DNA of 64,000 nucleotides from Poecilobothrus nobilitatus (GCA_947095535.1 OX352772.1:33747445-33811444); one strand, 5' to 3'; shown: positions 23,164 through 34,720, numbered from the stretch's first letter. The notes: generated by a model not told the origin, from the letters alone. Translations and numbers: made by a program.

Positions 23164-23540
23164 CGAGCCCTGCCCACTATTAATTCAAACACCTATTATT
23201 AACAGCTTTTTATTAACGTGGTTGGGTAAAGGATGGAATCTTAGAAGCCATTTTAAACACACTTCCCGTTGAGCTAGAGACTTGAAATTTTCTTCATTAG
23301 ATCAGATCCCGATGACAATACATGATTTTAAAATAATAATATCGAAAAACATTAGAGAAATTAGCTTAATTTCAAAATTCAATTTTCATACAAAGATATA
23401 ACAGAATTTTTAACAGAATTATTACAGCACCAAAATAAAACATTTTATCTAAATTTACTAAACTCACCAATACCAATGCCAATACGTATACGTAATACAT
23501 AAATGTTATTTAAATTTGGAATTCAAATCTCTAAATTCAG

Positions 23541-24212
23541 GCTAAAGAAAAACCCCTGTTAACCACTTTTCAGAAGAAAAAGCGGCTATAATGGGCAAAA
23601 GAAAGGAAAACTTGGTTGGAGAGACAATGGGGCACCGTCATTTTTAGCGATGAGTCTAAATTTGACGTGTGTGTGGGTGATGAACGAAAAAGAGTAATAA
23701 GAGCGAAGAATGAAGCGTACCACAAAGACTGCATAAAAAAGACTGTGAAGTTTCCAGCCAGTGTAATGGTGTGGGGATGTATGTCCTCAAAAGACGTGGG
23801 AAATTTGCATTTCATAGACGGTACTATTAACTCAGAAAAATATATTAATATATTAGAAAATAATTTGATTCCATCGATGCCTAAATTAAGTTCTTTTGAC
23901 GAAGTGATATTTCAACAGGACGGTGCTTCGTCGCATACCGCCAAAAAAACTAAAATATGGTTGTCTGAAAAAAAAATTAATGTACTGGACTGGCCATCAT
24001 CTAGTCCTGATTTAAATCCCATCGAATCTCTTTGGGGTATTATGAAAAAAAAATTATGCAGTGATCCCCAGAAAACCGTCGGTGGTTTAAAGGAGAAAAT
24101 AGGTCAAATCTGGTATTCCATCACACCAGATGATTGTAAAGAGCTTGTAAATACAATGCCTAAAAGAATTGAGGCTGTTATAAAGGCTAAAGGAGATGTA
24201 ACCAAATATTAA
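23541..24212 (+). pseudogene. Tc1-type DD34E transposase, N-terminally truncated
   Basis: Cut-and-paste transposase. The catalytic triad is present: Asp in VIFSDESKF, Asp in QQDGASSHTA, Glu in PDLNPIESLWG. The second Asp and the Glu are separated by 34 residues (DD34E). The frame upstream of the first ATG at 23616 continues to about 23541 (KEKPLLTTFQKKKRL), but a TAA at 23589-23591 interrupts it. The paired helix-turn-helix DNA-binding domain that should precede is missing. It ends at 24212 with VTKY, typical of the C-terminus. The catalytic domain is otherwise open and well conserved, so loss is fairly recent. Confidence 0.9.
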
Positions 24213-24383
24213 TTACAATTTTAAATATAATGTTTGAATTAATAGTGGTCAATGTTTTTGTTGAATTTTAAGTTGTAATATTTTTTCATGAACTAAAAAT
24301 GGGTTGGGGTCGAAATCTTGCACTACAAAATCTTGCATTGCAAAATCTTTTATACATAATCTTTATTACATAATCTTTCATTA

Positions 24384-24476
24384 CAAAATCTATCATGAAA
24401 ATTAAACAAAATCTTGCATGCAATTGCGCGCGCAATTTGCATGCAAGATTTTGTTTAATTTTCATGATAGATTTTG
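24384..24476. repeat. 93-bp near-perfect palindrome in the MULE left end
   Basis: Arms of about 46 bases pair with a single extra T. The centre is GCGCGC. The arm contains CAAAATCTATCATGAAAATT and AAACAAAATCTTGCATGCAA. It is unusual even for this TIR-rich element and could extrude as a cruciform. It also carries two inverted copies of the CAAAATCTTGCA end word. Confidence 0.95.
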
Positions 24477-24772
24477 AAAATTAAATTTTTTTTAAAATTT
24501 ATTTTTTTTTTTCAATTTCTCTTTGCTCTTCTTTATTTTAATATATTTCAAATTACTGTTTATCGATAACAACAAATTAGTACATTATTTAATTCCATCC
24601 AGTGTTCATTGATTTAGCAATCAAAAATTATAAAAAGTTATAAAAGTTTAATAAAGTAAATCTGATGAAATATAATTACGGAAGTAATATAATTAATTTA
24701 TATTAAATAAGGTACAGGTAATTTTATTATTATTTTTGTTAAAATAAAAATAAATTATATGCCCTACCCTAG

Positions 24773-26182
24773 ATGAGTATGAACATTTATACTGTAACAT
24801 CAAACAAAGGCAATGAAAAATTATTCATTGATGGATTTGGTTACCACATGGCACGGAAAACTGAAACAACTTACAATTGGATTTGTAGTAAGCAAAAATA
24901 TTATTCTTGTAACGTGCGCGTGGTAACACGCTTAGTTAATGGTAGTCATGAAATAATTAAAATACCATCCATACATAATCATACACCTGTAACTCATGAA
25001 AAAACCATTGCTGAAAGTAATAATTTTTTAAAATATCAAGCTAAAAATTCGGAACTTCCACCATCCGTAATATTAAGGGAAACAATTATTAATACGCCTA
25101 CAACCTCGCGTGTATATCTCCCAAGCAAACAAGCACAAAAAAATAAAATATATCGCTCCCGATGTGGCAAAATAAAAGAGCCAAGTAATTTGGATGAAAT
25201 TAATATCCCAGCTGAAATTCGATATTGTGAAGGAGAATTATTTGTTTTAAGCGAAGATAATTTTGATGGAGAAAAAATAATATTACTTGGTACTAATTCG
25301 TCTTTAAAACTGCTCGCAGAATGTAAATGTTGGATTATGGATGGAACTTTTGATGTAGTTCCATCCATAATGCGCCAACTGTTTTCTATTCACGGAAACA
25401 TTGAAGGAGAAATAGTGCCTCTGGTTTTTTGCTTAATGACCAAAAAATCTAAAAAATGCTACGATCAGTTATTTTTTAATTTGAGAAAAATATGTTTGGA
25501 ATTTGAAATTAATTTAAATCCAGAACGCATAATTTGTGATTTTGAAAAGGCAATTGTTTCGTCCGCTAAAGCATTTTTCCCTGAATGTCCTTTTAAGGGC
25601 TGTTTATTCCATTTTGGGCAAATTATATGGAGGAAAGTCCAAAAAAATAAAGTAGCGGCAAAATTTGGAAATTCAGAAAACTTTTCATTACAAATCCGAA
25701 TGATAAAAAGTTTGGCGTTTGTACCAGCACAAGACGTCTCAGCTTACTACTTCTCATTAAGTAGTAAATTAGATGACGAAGATGCAAAAAAAATTGCTAC
25801 CTGGTTTGAAAAGAATTATATTGGATCAGTTAATGCCAATGGACGGCCTAAATATAAACCTGATTTTTGGTGTGTTGGTGATACAGAAAGAGGTGCGGAA
25901 TGCTTCCCGAGAACTCAAAATAGTGTCGAAGCATGGCACCGGCGCCTAAAAGTTGTTTTGGGAAAACCCCATGCTGGCTTATACAAAATAATTCAAGATA
26001 TTTCCAAAGAATTAATTGTGGCAAAACATCGTGTGGAAAAAGTTAAAAGAGGGGAACAACTCCCCAAGAAAAGGGAAGTCATAAAAAAAAATGATAGAAT
26101 AAAAAAAATTATAAGTAAAAGGAGTAGGCTTCCTAAAAAAGAATTTTTAAAGCGTATTGCGCAATGCATAAACCTTAATTAA
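24773..26182 (+). CDS. MULE transposase with FLYWCH-type zinc finger, intact
   Basis: A 469-aa open frame from ATG. The N-terminal FLYWCH-like finger spans about residues 1-70 (GFGYHMARKTETTYNWICSK, then CNVRVVT, then IPSIHNHTP: W, C, C, H-x-H). The MULE catalytic domain follows: CWIMDGTFDVVP (first Asp), ERIICDFEKAIV (second Asp), CLFHFGQIIWRKVQ (C/H block), NSVEAWHRRLK (Glu). The C-terminus is Lys-rich. No stop or frameshift. With intact terminal repeats and a perfect target duplication the element may still be, or recently was, mobile. Transposase function follows from family knowledge, not from any direct test. Confidence 0.93.
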   Translation: MSMNIYTVTSNKGNEKLFIDGFGYHMARKTETTYNWICSKQKYYSCNVRVVTRLVNGSHEIIKIPSIHNHTPVTHEKTIAESNNFLKYQAKNSELPPSVILRETIINTPTTSRVYLPSKQAQKNKIYRSRCGKIKEPSNLDEINIPAEIRYCEGELFVLSEDNFDGEKIILLGTNSSLKLLAECKCWIMDGTFDVVPSIMRQLFSIHGNIEGEIVPLVFCLMTKKSKKCYDQLFFNLRKICLEFEINLNPERIICDFEKAIVSSAKAFFPECPFKGCLFHFGQIIWRKVQKNKVAAKFGNSENFSLQIRMIKSLAFVPAQDVSAYYFSLSSKLDDEDAKKIATWFEKNYIGSVNANGRPKYKPDFWCVGDTERGAECFPRTQNSVEAWHRRLKVVLGKPHAGLYKIIQDISKELIVAKHRVEKVKRGEQLPKKREVIKKNDRIKKIISKRSRLPKKEFLKRIAQCINLN

Positions 26183-26699
26183 TGTTTTTATATTTAATAA
26201 TTTGATTTGTAGAAGATGAAGTTAATTAATTTTTTGTTTTATATATTAATAAATATTTTTTGTTAAATAATTACATAAAAAGTTTACAATTATTTATAAC
26301 ATATTTTTACTATACTTGTAATTTAAATAGTAAGTGCTATTTAAATTTTCTTCGTAGATAACATCTTAAAAGATTTTGTAATTAAAGGATTTTGGGTGAA
26401 GATTTTGCAACTTAAAAATTTTCTGATGCAAGATTTTGAAGTTGCAAGATTTTTCAAAAAAGCAAGATTTTGTTATTGCAAGATTTTGTAGTGCAGTCTT
26501 TTGTGCCGCTCTCACTAAAAATAATATAATTTTGTAAATACAAAAAAAAGAATTATTTTATTTTGTAGATTAAAAAACAAAGTTTTTAAAACATATACAC
26601 AATAATTTAGAAAAACTAATTTTAAATATGAAAATTAAGATTATAAGTAAACATATATGAAAAAAAAATGTGTTTGAATTAATAGTGGGCAGGGCAGTA

Positions 26700-27924
26700 T
26701 AATAAAAAAGAAAAAAACCCGAAAAAACATTACATTTACATTATGGATGTCATAAAATATTTTCAAAAACCTAATACATATAACCATTTTAACATTTTTA
26801 ATAAAAGAAAAAATATGTTTAATTTTTTTTCAAGAACAAATTATTATTTATATGAACTATGAACGGTCAATTTTAATTGTATGTATTTAGCATCACTTTT
26901 TTTTTATAGCGATTCATATTGAATTTGTTAGATTTTCTTTGTGTCTTTTGAGGATTCCACCTTCCGTGGAAAAGAAAACTCAATTCGTTCAAATGTCGAG
27001 CGCTTCGTCACATTTGCTCGAATTTCAGTCCACAACTGGATATAAAGACATAATTAAAAAAAAAGCTGTAAAATTAATATATTATAAAAACGCAAATGTA
27101 AACGCAAAAATAAAATTAACAAATACAAATATTAGTTTTATTTATTAAGAAACAAAAAAATGTAAATAAGGAAAATAATAAAGTTTACTAGTGTTATCTG
27201 CTGTTATAAATATAAAACTTTAGTTTGTTTTACAACCGCCGCAAGTATATGCATCACGTCAAGACTTATATAGGTAGGCCCTACAGGCCTACGTATTATA
27301 TTCAAAATGGCCGCGAAGTATGGCTGTCAGAATCATAGTATGAAAAGTATAGTATATTATGAAAAGAAGTTTATTACATGTTTATTATTATTCAATTTCA
27401 ATAAGTTTTAAATTTTACCCTTATTAAATGATATTATTTCAAATAGCGTGGGAGAGTTATTATAATTAAAAAAAAAAATATATTTCAAAAATTTTATTTA
27501 TTATAGTTAAATACAATGAAAAACGGATAATTTGATCTGGTTGTTGAAAAAAATCTAGTTACGAGTAATCCAGTTCCAATCTTTTCCTTGGTATGCATTT
27601 TCTAAAATTAAATAATTTAAAATATAATTAATGATTAGTTAATTGTTATGACATTATTTAATAAATAGAAATAAGAAAGAGAATTTGTCTTGTTTTAATT
27701 TTATTTATTTTAGAACTTGTTTTAGTTTAAAAATGTTTCAGAATTAATGTATTAGATGCATAGTATTAGATTAATACCAAAAAGAAAATAATATATTACC
27801 ATTAACTTAAATTTCGTCAATTAGGAGATTGACGTATTTTTCATTATCTTTTAAATTTTTAAAACTTTCAGTTAATTATTTTAGACATACTGACCCTGAA
27901 TTTAAACTACCAATATTAAATTAG
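26700..27924. other. Non-coding, no gene seen
   Basis: AT-rich. A GC-richer patch at 27230-27330 has a short stem GTAGGCC...GGCCTAC (27274-27292). A 66-codon open frame at 26939-27148 has no ATG upstream and no recognisable similarity. Confidence 0.4.
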
Positions 27925-28791
27925 TTAAAGTAACTTGGATGAGGAAGTATGAAAACTTAAAATACTAATATTTCTGAGGAAATTAAATAAACATAATAAC
28001 AATTGTTCATAGCAAAATTTTAAAACTAAGAAATGCTCTTTTACCAGTTCAGATTTTTCGTTTAAAATATGCGAAATAGTATCTATTATATTTTGTAGTC
28101 TTTCTACATGAGATAATTCTAAAGGCACATTATTAATGTGGAAAATTAAATTTTCTAATTTACTAAAACTATTACAACGACTTTTAGAACCTAACAAGTA
28201 CGAACATTTTGAAATAAGTATTTTTTTTTTGTTTATGCTAATACCTTTTACTTCTAAATATTTATCTAAAGAAAATTACGACCCTGTATCTAATACATTG
28301 TCTATTATACTTAATTTATAAAATAAATAACTTTTTGTATAACTTTGTAATTAATTAAATTATACTTATCTGCTCTTTTTATGATATCCTCAATTGATGA
28401 AGTTTTGTCCTCATCTAGCAATTCTCAATTTTCAGCTTTTTGGGAAATAATAATACTTATCTTAATTGGTTTGGTAGTAAGATAGGAAGGCCCATCGGGA
28501 AACATTTTTGGAATCGGATCTGACTTGAGTTGTCCATTTTTTATTCGGCAGAAATGTATTTGTTCCATTTATAATAAAATATACTGCTTTTTTTATTTGT
28601 TCCTCCGCAAAGTGCTTTATGAACACGTTGTAGAAATTTTTAAAATCAGGTGTTCTAATTGCCGTAAGCCATTTTATTCGAAGTTCTGCATCTTTTGGGA
28701 ACAAAAAACATGTAGTGTATTCCGATGCATTATGGCTGTTTGATTTGCAACCTGGTGATTTGCAACCGAGTACACTGCACAATGTTGTCAT
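27925..28791 (-). pseudogene. THAP-domain gene, P-element-derived, broken
   Basis: The minus-strand ATG at 28791 starts a C2CH THAP finger: CSVLGCKSPGCKSN, then FLFPKDAELRIKWLTAIR, then FIKHF, where the usual Cys before the KHF is replaced by Phe. Downstream, the motif FPDGPSYLTTKP is found only after shifting frame near 28500, so there is a 1-base indel. An in-frame TGA follows near 28440. A further 90-codon minus frame at 27925-28197 is probably more of the same protein. THAP fingers bind DNA, and in P-type elements this is the transposase N-terminus. It is not a functional gene as it stands. Confidence 0.7.
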
Positions 28792-28907
28792 TATTTTTAT
28801 TTTTTTTAATTAAAACTAACCAATTTACTTACTGTACTTACTGGCTGACGAGTACTTACTGGCGGATGACGTTTTCAAAGCTGTTGAAGCTGGGTTAGCA
28901 ATATGAA

Positions 28908-29412
28908 AATGCGGAACTTGTTCGACTCAATCAAATAAGTATTTTATTGTTATTGGTGACGAAGAACCTGGTGCATTGCCGAACTTAGAGACACCTTGCA
29001 ATTCACTGGATATTGCTGTACCGGGTAATTTTGTTAATTTGGTTAATTTGGTGGATCTAAAATCAAAGTTGGACGTTCACCCAGAACTGCATAAATTGGT
29101 TCCCGGAGAGTTTACTGTTGTAACCATGCGTGAATCAACTGGTGTTAGTTATTACTGAAGTACATAAATCTCAGGCATTCTCAGTAATCAGATCGAGGAT
29201 CTTCTTAACAAAAAAACAAAAACACTAGGCGAATATATGTTACTGCAAAATAAACTTAGGGAGTTTGAAAATAAAACCAATATATTGGAAAGCAGAGTTT
29301 ACCACATGGAGTATCTTTTGGAAGAGAAGAAACGAGATGAAAATAAAAATCATATTGTAATTGCTGGACTGCCTCCTAAAATAAAAACCCTACAAAAATG
29401 GTTTTCAAAATA
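28908..29412 (+). pseudogene. Non-LTR retrotransposon ORF1-like remnant
   Basis: Two open pieces in different frames. The first (28908-29158) starts with KCGTCS and a 75-residue stretch that I do not recognise. The second (about 29167-29412) reads as a coiled coil: NQIEDLLNKKTKTLGEY, LREFENKTNILESRV, EEKKRDENKNHIVIAGLPP. A coiled coil followed by a basic stretch and N-x-I-V-I-x-G-x-P is the arrangement at the start of the RRM-like domain in ORF1 of many insect non-LTR elements. No reverse transcriptase follows. The family call is moderate and the copy is a fragment. Confidence 0.5.
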
Positions 29413-29550
29413 AGTAATCACCTACAATCCAAAATCACCGTGGCTGATATTAAATATAAGTTAACGATACTTCTAATTCATTCCAATAACATTCCAAAGT
29501 AAAATAATGTTTCTAGATAATGTTGCGCATCATACCTCATAATAAATTTC

Positions 29551-32115
29551 TAGAGTGTCCAATCCGATTATCGATTAATCGATTAATCGTATTTTTTTAT
29601 CAATTTTCGATTAACCGAATAATCGTTTTTTTTAACGATTACTATATTTTTTATAATTAAAAAAAACGAAAACGGATATATTTTTAATTATTTTTTGATT
29701 TTTTAAAGTGGGCTAACGATATGTAATATAGTGGTTGTCATGACAACAGCAACAGTAGATTTTATTTGGTTTTCTAGTTTTCTTACAGTTTTGCATTTAA
29801 TTTGATTGTTTAATTTAGATTTAATGCTGCTACGTTTCATTTCATTTGGTTTGGTTTGATTTGTTTAGTTTATTTTTATTACTGCTGATTTATTAGTGCG
29901 TGTCCGTATTTAAAAATAATTTATTTTAAAACTTAATTAATAAATAGTCCTCACAAATGTCAACTCAAAAATCTTTAGTTTGGCTATATTTTACCAAGCT
30001 CTCGAAAGAGAAATCCAAATGCAATAATTGCGGGCAAATTATACAATGTAGTGGTGGAACTACCACTGCAATGAGGAATCATTTAAAGATTCATGATGTC
30101 AATATTGATTTGATTCATGATGATGATAATAAAAAGAAATTCTGACGAAGGTGGAGAAGGTTCATCATCTGCAAAAATTAAACCCTGCGCGAATAATATT
30201 TTGCATTTTGTTAAAAGAGAAACTTTAAATGAAATTCTAGCAAAATGCGCTGCAAAGAATGGGTTTTCTTTGCGAACTATTTCAAAATGTGAAGCAATAA
30301 TAGGATTTGTAAGAAGTCGAAACCTAAATATGCCAAAAAGTGCAACAACTGTAACAAAAAATGTAATGGATTTTTATGAGGAAAAAATTGTTGAAGTCCA
30401 GAAAGAATTGCAAACTTTGAAAAAAGATGGTTTTAAATTCAGCATTACAGTTGATGAATGGACTGACAATCGTGTAAGAAGATATATGAATGTTACGCTT
30501 CATTCCATTCATAAACCGTACGTTCTCGGCTTGATTGAAGGGTCTTGTAATTCCGAAAAAACTTTGGAATTGGTAAGAAAGCGATTACATGAATTTTTAA
30601 TTGATTTGGACTGTGATATCGTTGCTTCAACTCATGATGGTGCTGCAGTAATGGTGAAATACGGAAGGCTACTTAAAACTACTAGTCAGCTTTGCTATAA
30701 TCATGGAATTCATTTAGCTTTTGTCGAAATTATTTATAGAAAAATGTCACATTCAGGGCAGATAGAAGAAACTGAGAATTATCTAGAAGAAAACGAATAT
30801 TTTGATAGTACTGAAGATGAAAATGAGAATGAAAATATTTTTTATCATGATGCAAATCTTAATTTCGACATTCTTGATCTAGATCATGAACTCCATGTCA
30901 CAATTTGTCCAGATATAGGCCAAGTGCTGTCAGAAACGCGAAAAACTATTAACTTTTTTAAAAAATCCAATTTAAGAAATGGAATTCTTCAAAAACATGT
31001 CAAACAACAAGAAAATAAACTTCTATGCCTGCTTCTGGACTGCAAAACGCGATGGAATTCCCTGGTTCCAATGGTCAGACGTTTTCTGAAAATTAAGGAA
31101 TGTATCAACAAAGCCTTAGATGAAATAGGTGCTAGTAGGATTAAAGAAGAAAGCATCATTTTATTGAAAGATATTTTATTAGTTTTTGAACCTGTAGAGC
31201 TTGCGGTCACTGAATTAAGCAAAAAAGATTCGAATTTATTGAAAGCAGAAGCAATTTTTATATATGTATTTAAAAAGTTAACTGATCTAAACACAAATTT
31301 GTCTCTTGAAATGCTTGAATCTTTAAAAAAACGTGTCAATGAGCGCCGAAACAAAGATCTCGTGTCTCTTCTATATTTTTTACAAAATTGCACTTATCCA
31401 AAATCAAATGAATTTTTTACCTACTCATCAAAAGTTATCATAAAAACACTAGCAAATCTATTGTATAGCCAATTATTTGCAACTAACCTTGTCGAACAAG
31501 AGACTTTAATTATAGATGAAGAATTGCCAGAATCAGAGGAAGAAAATGACGAATATTTAAAAATGCAAAAAACCATAAGTTGCTTTTTAACAGTTCCAAA
31601 ACCAGGTTTTTCAAACACAATTGATAAAGATTTTAAATATGCTGAGGCAAATGGTATCCGAACGAACAGTTTAGAAAAATTGTATAATGGATTATTAACA
31701 ATTCAACCTACTTCAACAGCGAGTGAACGTGTTTTTTCAGTTTCAGGAAATTTTATGACCAAAATCAGGAGTCAACTAAACATGAAAACTTTAAATGGCC
31801 TGGTATTTTTAAAATACTATTTTTTAAATAACGCTTAATACACTGTATTTTTTGAAATTGTTTCTTTTTCTGTATTTTTTATTTCAATATGAATTTTTTA
31901 ACTTATTTTTCTATAATTTTTATTTTAAAGTTATTTTTCTGTATTTTATATTTTTATGTGAATTTTTTAAGTTATTTTTCTAATTAAAAATTAAAAAAGT
32001 TTAAACAAAATTCTGTTTAACTATCAAATTATTTTTAGTTCCGATTAATCGGTTATTGCCTAAAATAATAATCGACTATCCGGTTAATAAAAAACCGAAT
32101 AATTTGGGATCTCTA
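29551..32115 (+). mobile_element. hAT element, BED-type, near-complete
   Basis: Left end TAGAGTGTCCAATCCGATTA and right end (reverse complement) TAGAGATCCCAAATTATTCGG-like are imperfect inverted repeats. Flanks are identical, ATAAATTTC at 29542-29550 and 32116-32124, which contains the 8-bp hAT duplication. Subterminal repeats of CGATTAATCG and CGGTTAAT occur at both ends (29570-29640, 32040-32100). The element is 2565 bp, with a transposase gene that is open except for one frameshift. Confidence 0.88.
29957..31838 (+). CDS. hAT transposase with BED zinc finger, one frameshift
   Basis: The BED finger is at the N-terminus: LVWLYFTKLSKEKSKCNNCG, then AMRNHLKIH (29957-30145). The frame then shifts by one base within GATGATGATAATAAAAAG (about 30117-30140), and the second frame runs to 31838. 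Blocks: FKFSITVDEWTDNRVRRYMN (first catalytic Asp), DIVASTHDGAAVMVKYG (second Asp), LCYNHGIHLAF, LLLDCKTRWNSLVPMVRRF (RW block). The C-terminal dimerisation block is TSTASERVFSVSGNFMTKIR. Total about 620 aa, normal for the family. One indel in a slippery repeat is the only defect, so a sequencing error is possible. It is closely related in layout to the gene at 35831-37738. Confidence 0.9.
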
Positions 32116-32124
32116 ATAAATTTC

Positions 32125-32880
32125 TATAGTAATAAGAATTATCTGAATTGTAATATGATATAATTCTATTTTTCAACTTCAATGTTTTAATTGTTTATGT
32201 TTATAATTGTTAATGAATGAAATGCTGAACATAAAATAAAATAAATACTACCAACTAAATATTGTAAGTCAGCATTTTATAATTTTTATTTGGTTAAATA
32301 TAAAAAACTACCAATTAAATTGTTAAATATAAAAACTACCAATTGAATATTATAATATAAGTCATCATTTTATATTTTTTGTTTTGTTCTACTTTAATGA
32401 CCATCTGGTCATAAATTATAATATGACCATTTGGGCTAAATTTTGTTAATATTGATTTTTGTTAAATAAACATTTTTTTTTAATTTTCATTTTCAAAACT
32501 TCAGAATGAGGAAATGCATTTTTAAACTAATTAACTAAATAAATAATTAAATTGAGATTACCATTTTGACGTTTTGAGAATAGGGAAGTAAAGATAAGCA
32601 AATTATTGTAAGATTGAATTCTATAAATAAATGGAATTTTGTAAGAAAAATGTATTCTTAAACCAGAAGTTTATTGATAAAGACGTGTTCTTAAAAATTG
32701 TAAAACCGTTTTAGAAAACGGAAAAAACCGTTGTAAAAAAGTTTTTTTATTTTTATTTTTTTAAAAATTTTTATAAATTACCCGAGGAAAACTTAACTTA
32801 TATAGCTGCAATCGAAAACGTCATTTGCGAATCAGTTGCTGTTGCAGAGTAATTTTAAACGCAGACAACTTATAATAAAG
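32125..32880. other. Non-coding, no gene seen
   Basis: AT-rich. ACTACCAA(T/C)T(A/G)AAT words repeat at 32250-32350. No gene is recognised. Confidence 0.4.
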
Positions 32881-32882
32881 TA

Positions 32883-33290
32883 ATAGCTGATTCTGCACAT
32901 ATACATGGTTGGTTTTGCATCCGATGTGCAAATGACATTTCAGCATATGTGACCGAGCTACAACCTAAAAAAAAAAGTATTATTGACACCAAATCAAAAA
33001 ATATCCCTCTGTACCTACTCAGTTTGAAAACACATACCACCAAAGCTGAGTTGATATAAAAAAAAAACCTACAAACATTTATTCACTTCGGAAATAAATG
33101 ACTTGGAGCTAGATATAATCATGAAATCTTCTTACGTGAGCACCTCACTCAGCTGCAAGCTGGGGTGCACCATGAAGCTCGGCAGATCAAAGAAACACAC
33201 AGCTGGAAATACCTCTGGATTAAGGAAAACACAATTTTCATCAGAGAAAAAGACGTACAATGAATGATTCTTACCCTCTTCTACGAATAT
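32883..33290 (+). pseudogene. Non-LTR ORF1-like remnant with PHD-type end
   Basis: Scattered frames resemble the ORF1 of insect non-LTR elements. HGWFCIRCANDISAYV (about 32905-32950) looks like the end of a PHD/zinc knuckle. At 33140-33260, REHLTQLQAGVHHEARQI followed by SWKYLWIKENTIFIREKD resembles the block where a lysine-rich element is followed by the WxKxGxIFxRK motif. Stops and frameshifts break it. It may be the other part of the remnant at 28.9-29.4 kb, separated by the hAT insertion at 29551-32115, but no join can be shown. Confidence 0.5.
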
Positions 33291-34290
33291 ATCTCAACAG
33301 CGCGAAGAGCTTTTCGTCAATTGAAAATATTCAAAAAAAATTGGCCACATCTCTTTAATCGTGAATGTTTGATATAGCATTTTTTTAAGTTAACTAGTAT
33401 AAATTCCGAAAAAGTATTACCACCACTTTTCATAAATGAAATTAAAAATGTAAAGAACTATTTCGGAAAATATATCAACACAAAATACCTATATAACAAC
33501 GATTTTGACGGTTAAAGAACAATAATGGTAATATAGTTAGAACAGTAATGGTTAAGTTATTTTAAGGAAAACGTGAACTATGTTTTAAAGAAATTTCCAG
33601 TAAGTTAGTTATATGATTATTACATAGATATTATATTAAAAAACAATGTTTTGTAATTTTGCAAATAAGTTATTTATTTTGTATAAAATATTTCTATTTA
33701 TGTATTGTATAATTCTGTTTTTTTGTTTTTGTTTTAGATTGGTATCATTTTGGAAGATATACGTTTGGGTTGCTATTGTTGCTATGCTACACAAATTATT
33801 ACAGAATATTTGTTATCTGTCTTCTTATTAAATTTAAAATACTGCACTTTAATTGAAAAAATTAAATTGTTATTCCAGTAACATCAAGGCTTTGTATCTT
33901 CATTTGAAAATGTGAAGGTATTTGAAATGTTAATGCAGTGAATCACCTATTCGTGCAATTTTAATATTGTTTACTCAAAAGAAATTTCACAAACGTTAGA
34001 TTTCATGATTAAAGTTTATTCAGATAAATGAGGGTTAAACCAACTTTTTCCAATAAAAGTATTTAAAAAAATTTGTTAACATAAAATATTTAAAAAAATC
34101 CCCCATCATTTCATAAGTAATTAATAGTTAATATTTCAGTCAGTTAAAATCAACGAATTTGTGTTAATTTTTGCTAAAAATCATAAATTTTTATACACCA
34201 TAAACTTTCTTTTGTTTTTATAAAATATACCTCCAAACACGGTTTCTTTTTAATAAATGTTTTATTAAATTTAAAATATCCATAAAAACA
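33291..34290. other. Non-coding, no gene seen
   Basis: AT-rich spacer. A hydrophobic 61-codon frame at 33646-33831 has low-complexity composition and no recognisable similarity. Confidence 0.4.
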
Positions 34291-34720
34291 TGCCGAAATA
34301 AAAGAACTTTGTTTCAATTAAATTGAAGGAATATGTTAAGGAGTATCCCGATTTCAAAACAGATGGTAAAATTCTTTTTTTGCAAAGTGTGCAGTATGTC
34401 CATAGCAGCATATGGCTAAGGAAATACCGGAGCAGTTTATTACTGAATTTTCCATATCATTGAAAAGAGACGAATTTGGATTAGGTTTATGTGAAACATT
34501 TTTTTACTGCGGATATTTCGATATAAAAATTTTCGATCATTTTTAAAAAAAAATATACAGAACACAAAGTACTATCTGAAGATACTCTAAGCACAAAATA
34601 TACAAAAAACTCTGTATAAATCCATCATGTCAATTGATGGGGCAACTGATGCAATTGGTTGACATACGTGACAAATGTTCTAATAATTGGTATAGTATCA
34701 CAAGCAGAAAATGCACATAA
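34291..34720 (+). pseudogene. CGGBP1/hAT-like relic
   Basis: The region starts with ATG CCG and reads KEYVKEYPDFKTDGKILF (about 34327-34385), like the N-terminus of CGGBP1-type zinc fingers derived from hAT transposases. Further decayed pieces continue to about 34720: YTEHKVLSEDTL and HKPYVINC. Many stops are present and no terminal repeats were found. The call rests on weak motif resemblance. Confidence 0.4.

Larger units (their letters stand above)
24301..26513 (+). mobile_element. Complete MULE with 9-bp target duplication
   Basis: The element is 2213 bp, flanked by a perfect 9-bp duplication ACTAAAAAT (24292-24300 and 26514-26522), the usual size for Mutator-like elements. The ends are imperfect inverted repeats that become exact at TGCACTACAAAATCTTGCA (24319 onward, and inverted at the right end). 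The word CAAAATCTTGCA and shorter variants are repeated many times near both ends: 24320-24420 and 26380-26495. The gene at 24773-26182 is intact. It inserted into the 3' non-coding part of the Tc1 element. Confidence 0.92.
23164..26697 (+). mobile_element. Tc1-type element interrupted by a MULE
   Basis: Inverted ends share GCCCACTATTAATTCAAAC: the left copy is within 23164-23193 and the right copy, inverted, is within 26670-26697. TA flanks at 23162-23163 and 26698-26699 are the expected duplication. Removing the MULE (24301-26513) and one 9-bp target copy leaves about 1.31 kb, the normal size of a Tc1 element. A third copy of the end word (TGTTTGAATTAATAGTGG, 24231-24248) lies just after the transposase stop, in the orientation of the right end, like an inner binding site of an IR/DR arrangement. 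Confidence 0.9.

Noticed and set aside
25036..25368. 110-aa minus-strand ORF inside the MULE gene
   Set aside because: Antisense to an intact transposase; no similarity recognised.
30989..31393. 134-aa minus-strand ORF inside the BED-type hAT gene
   Set aside because: Antisense shadow of conserved hAT coding sequence.
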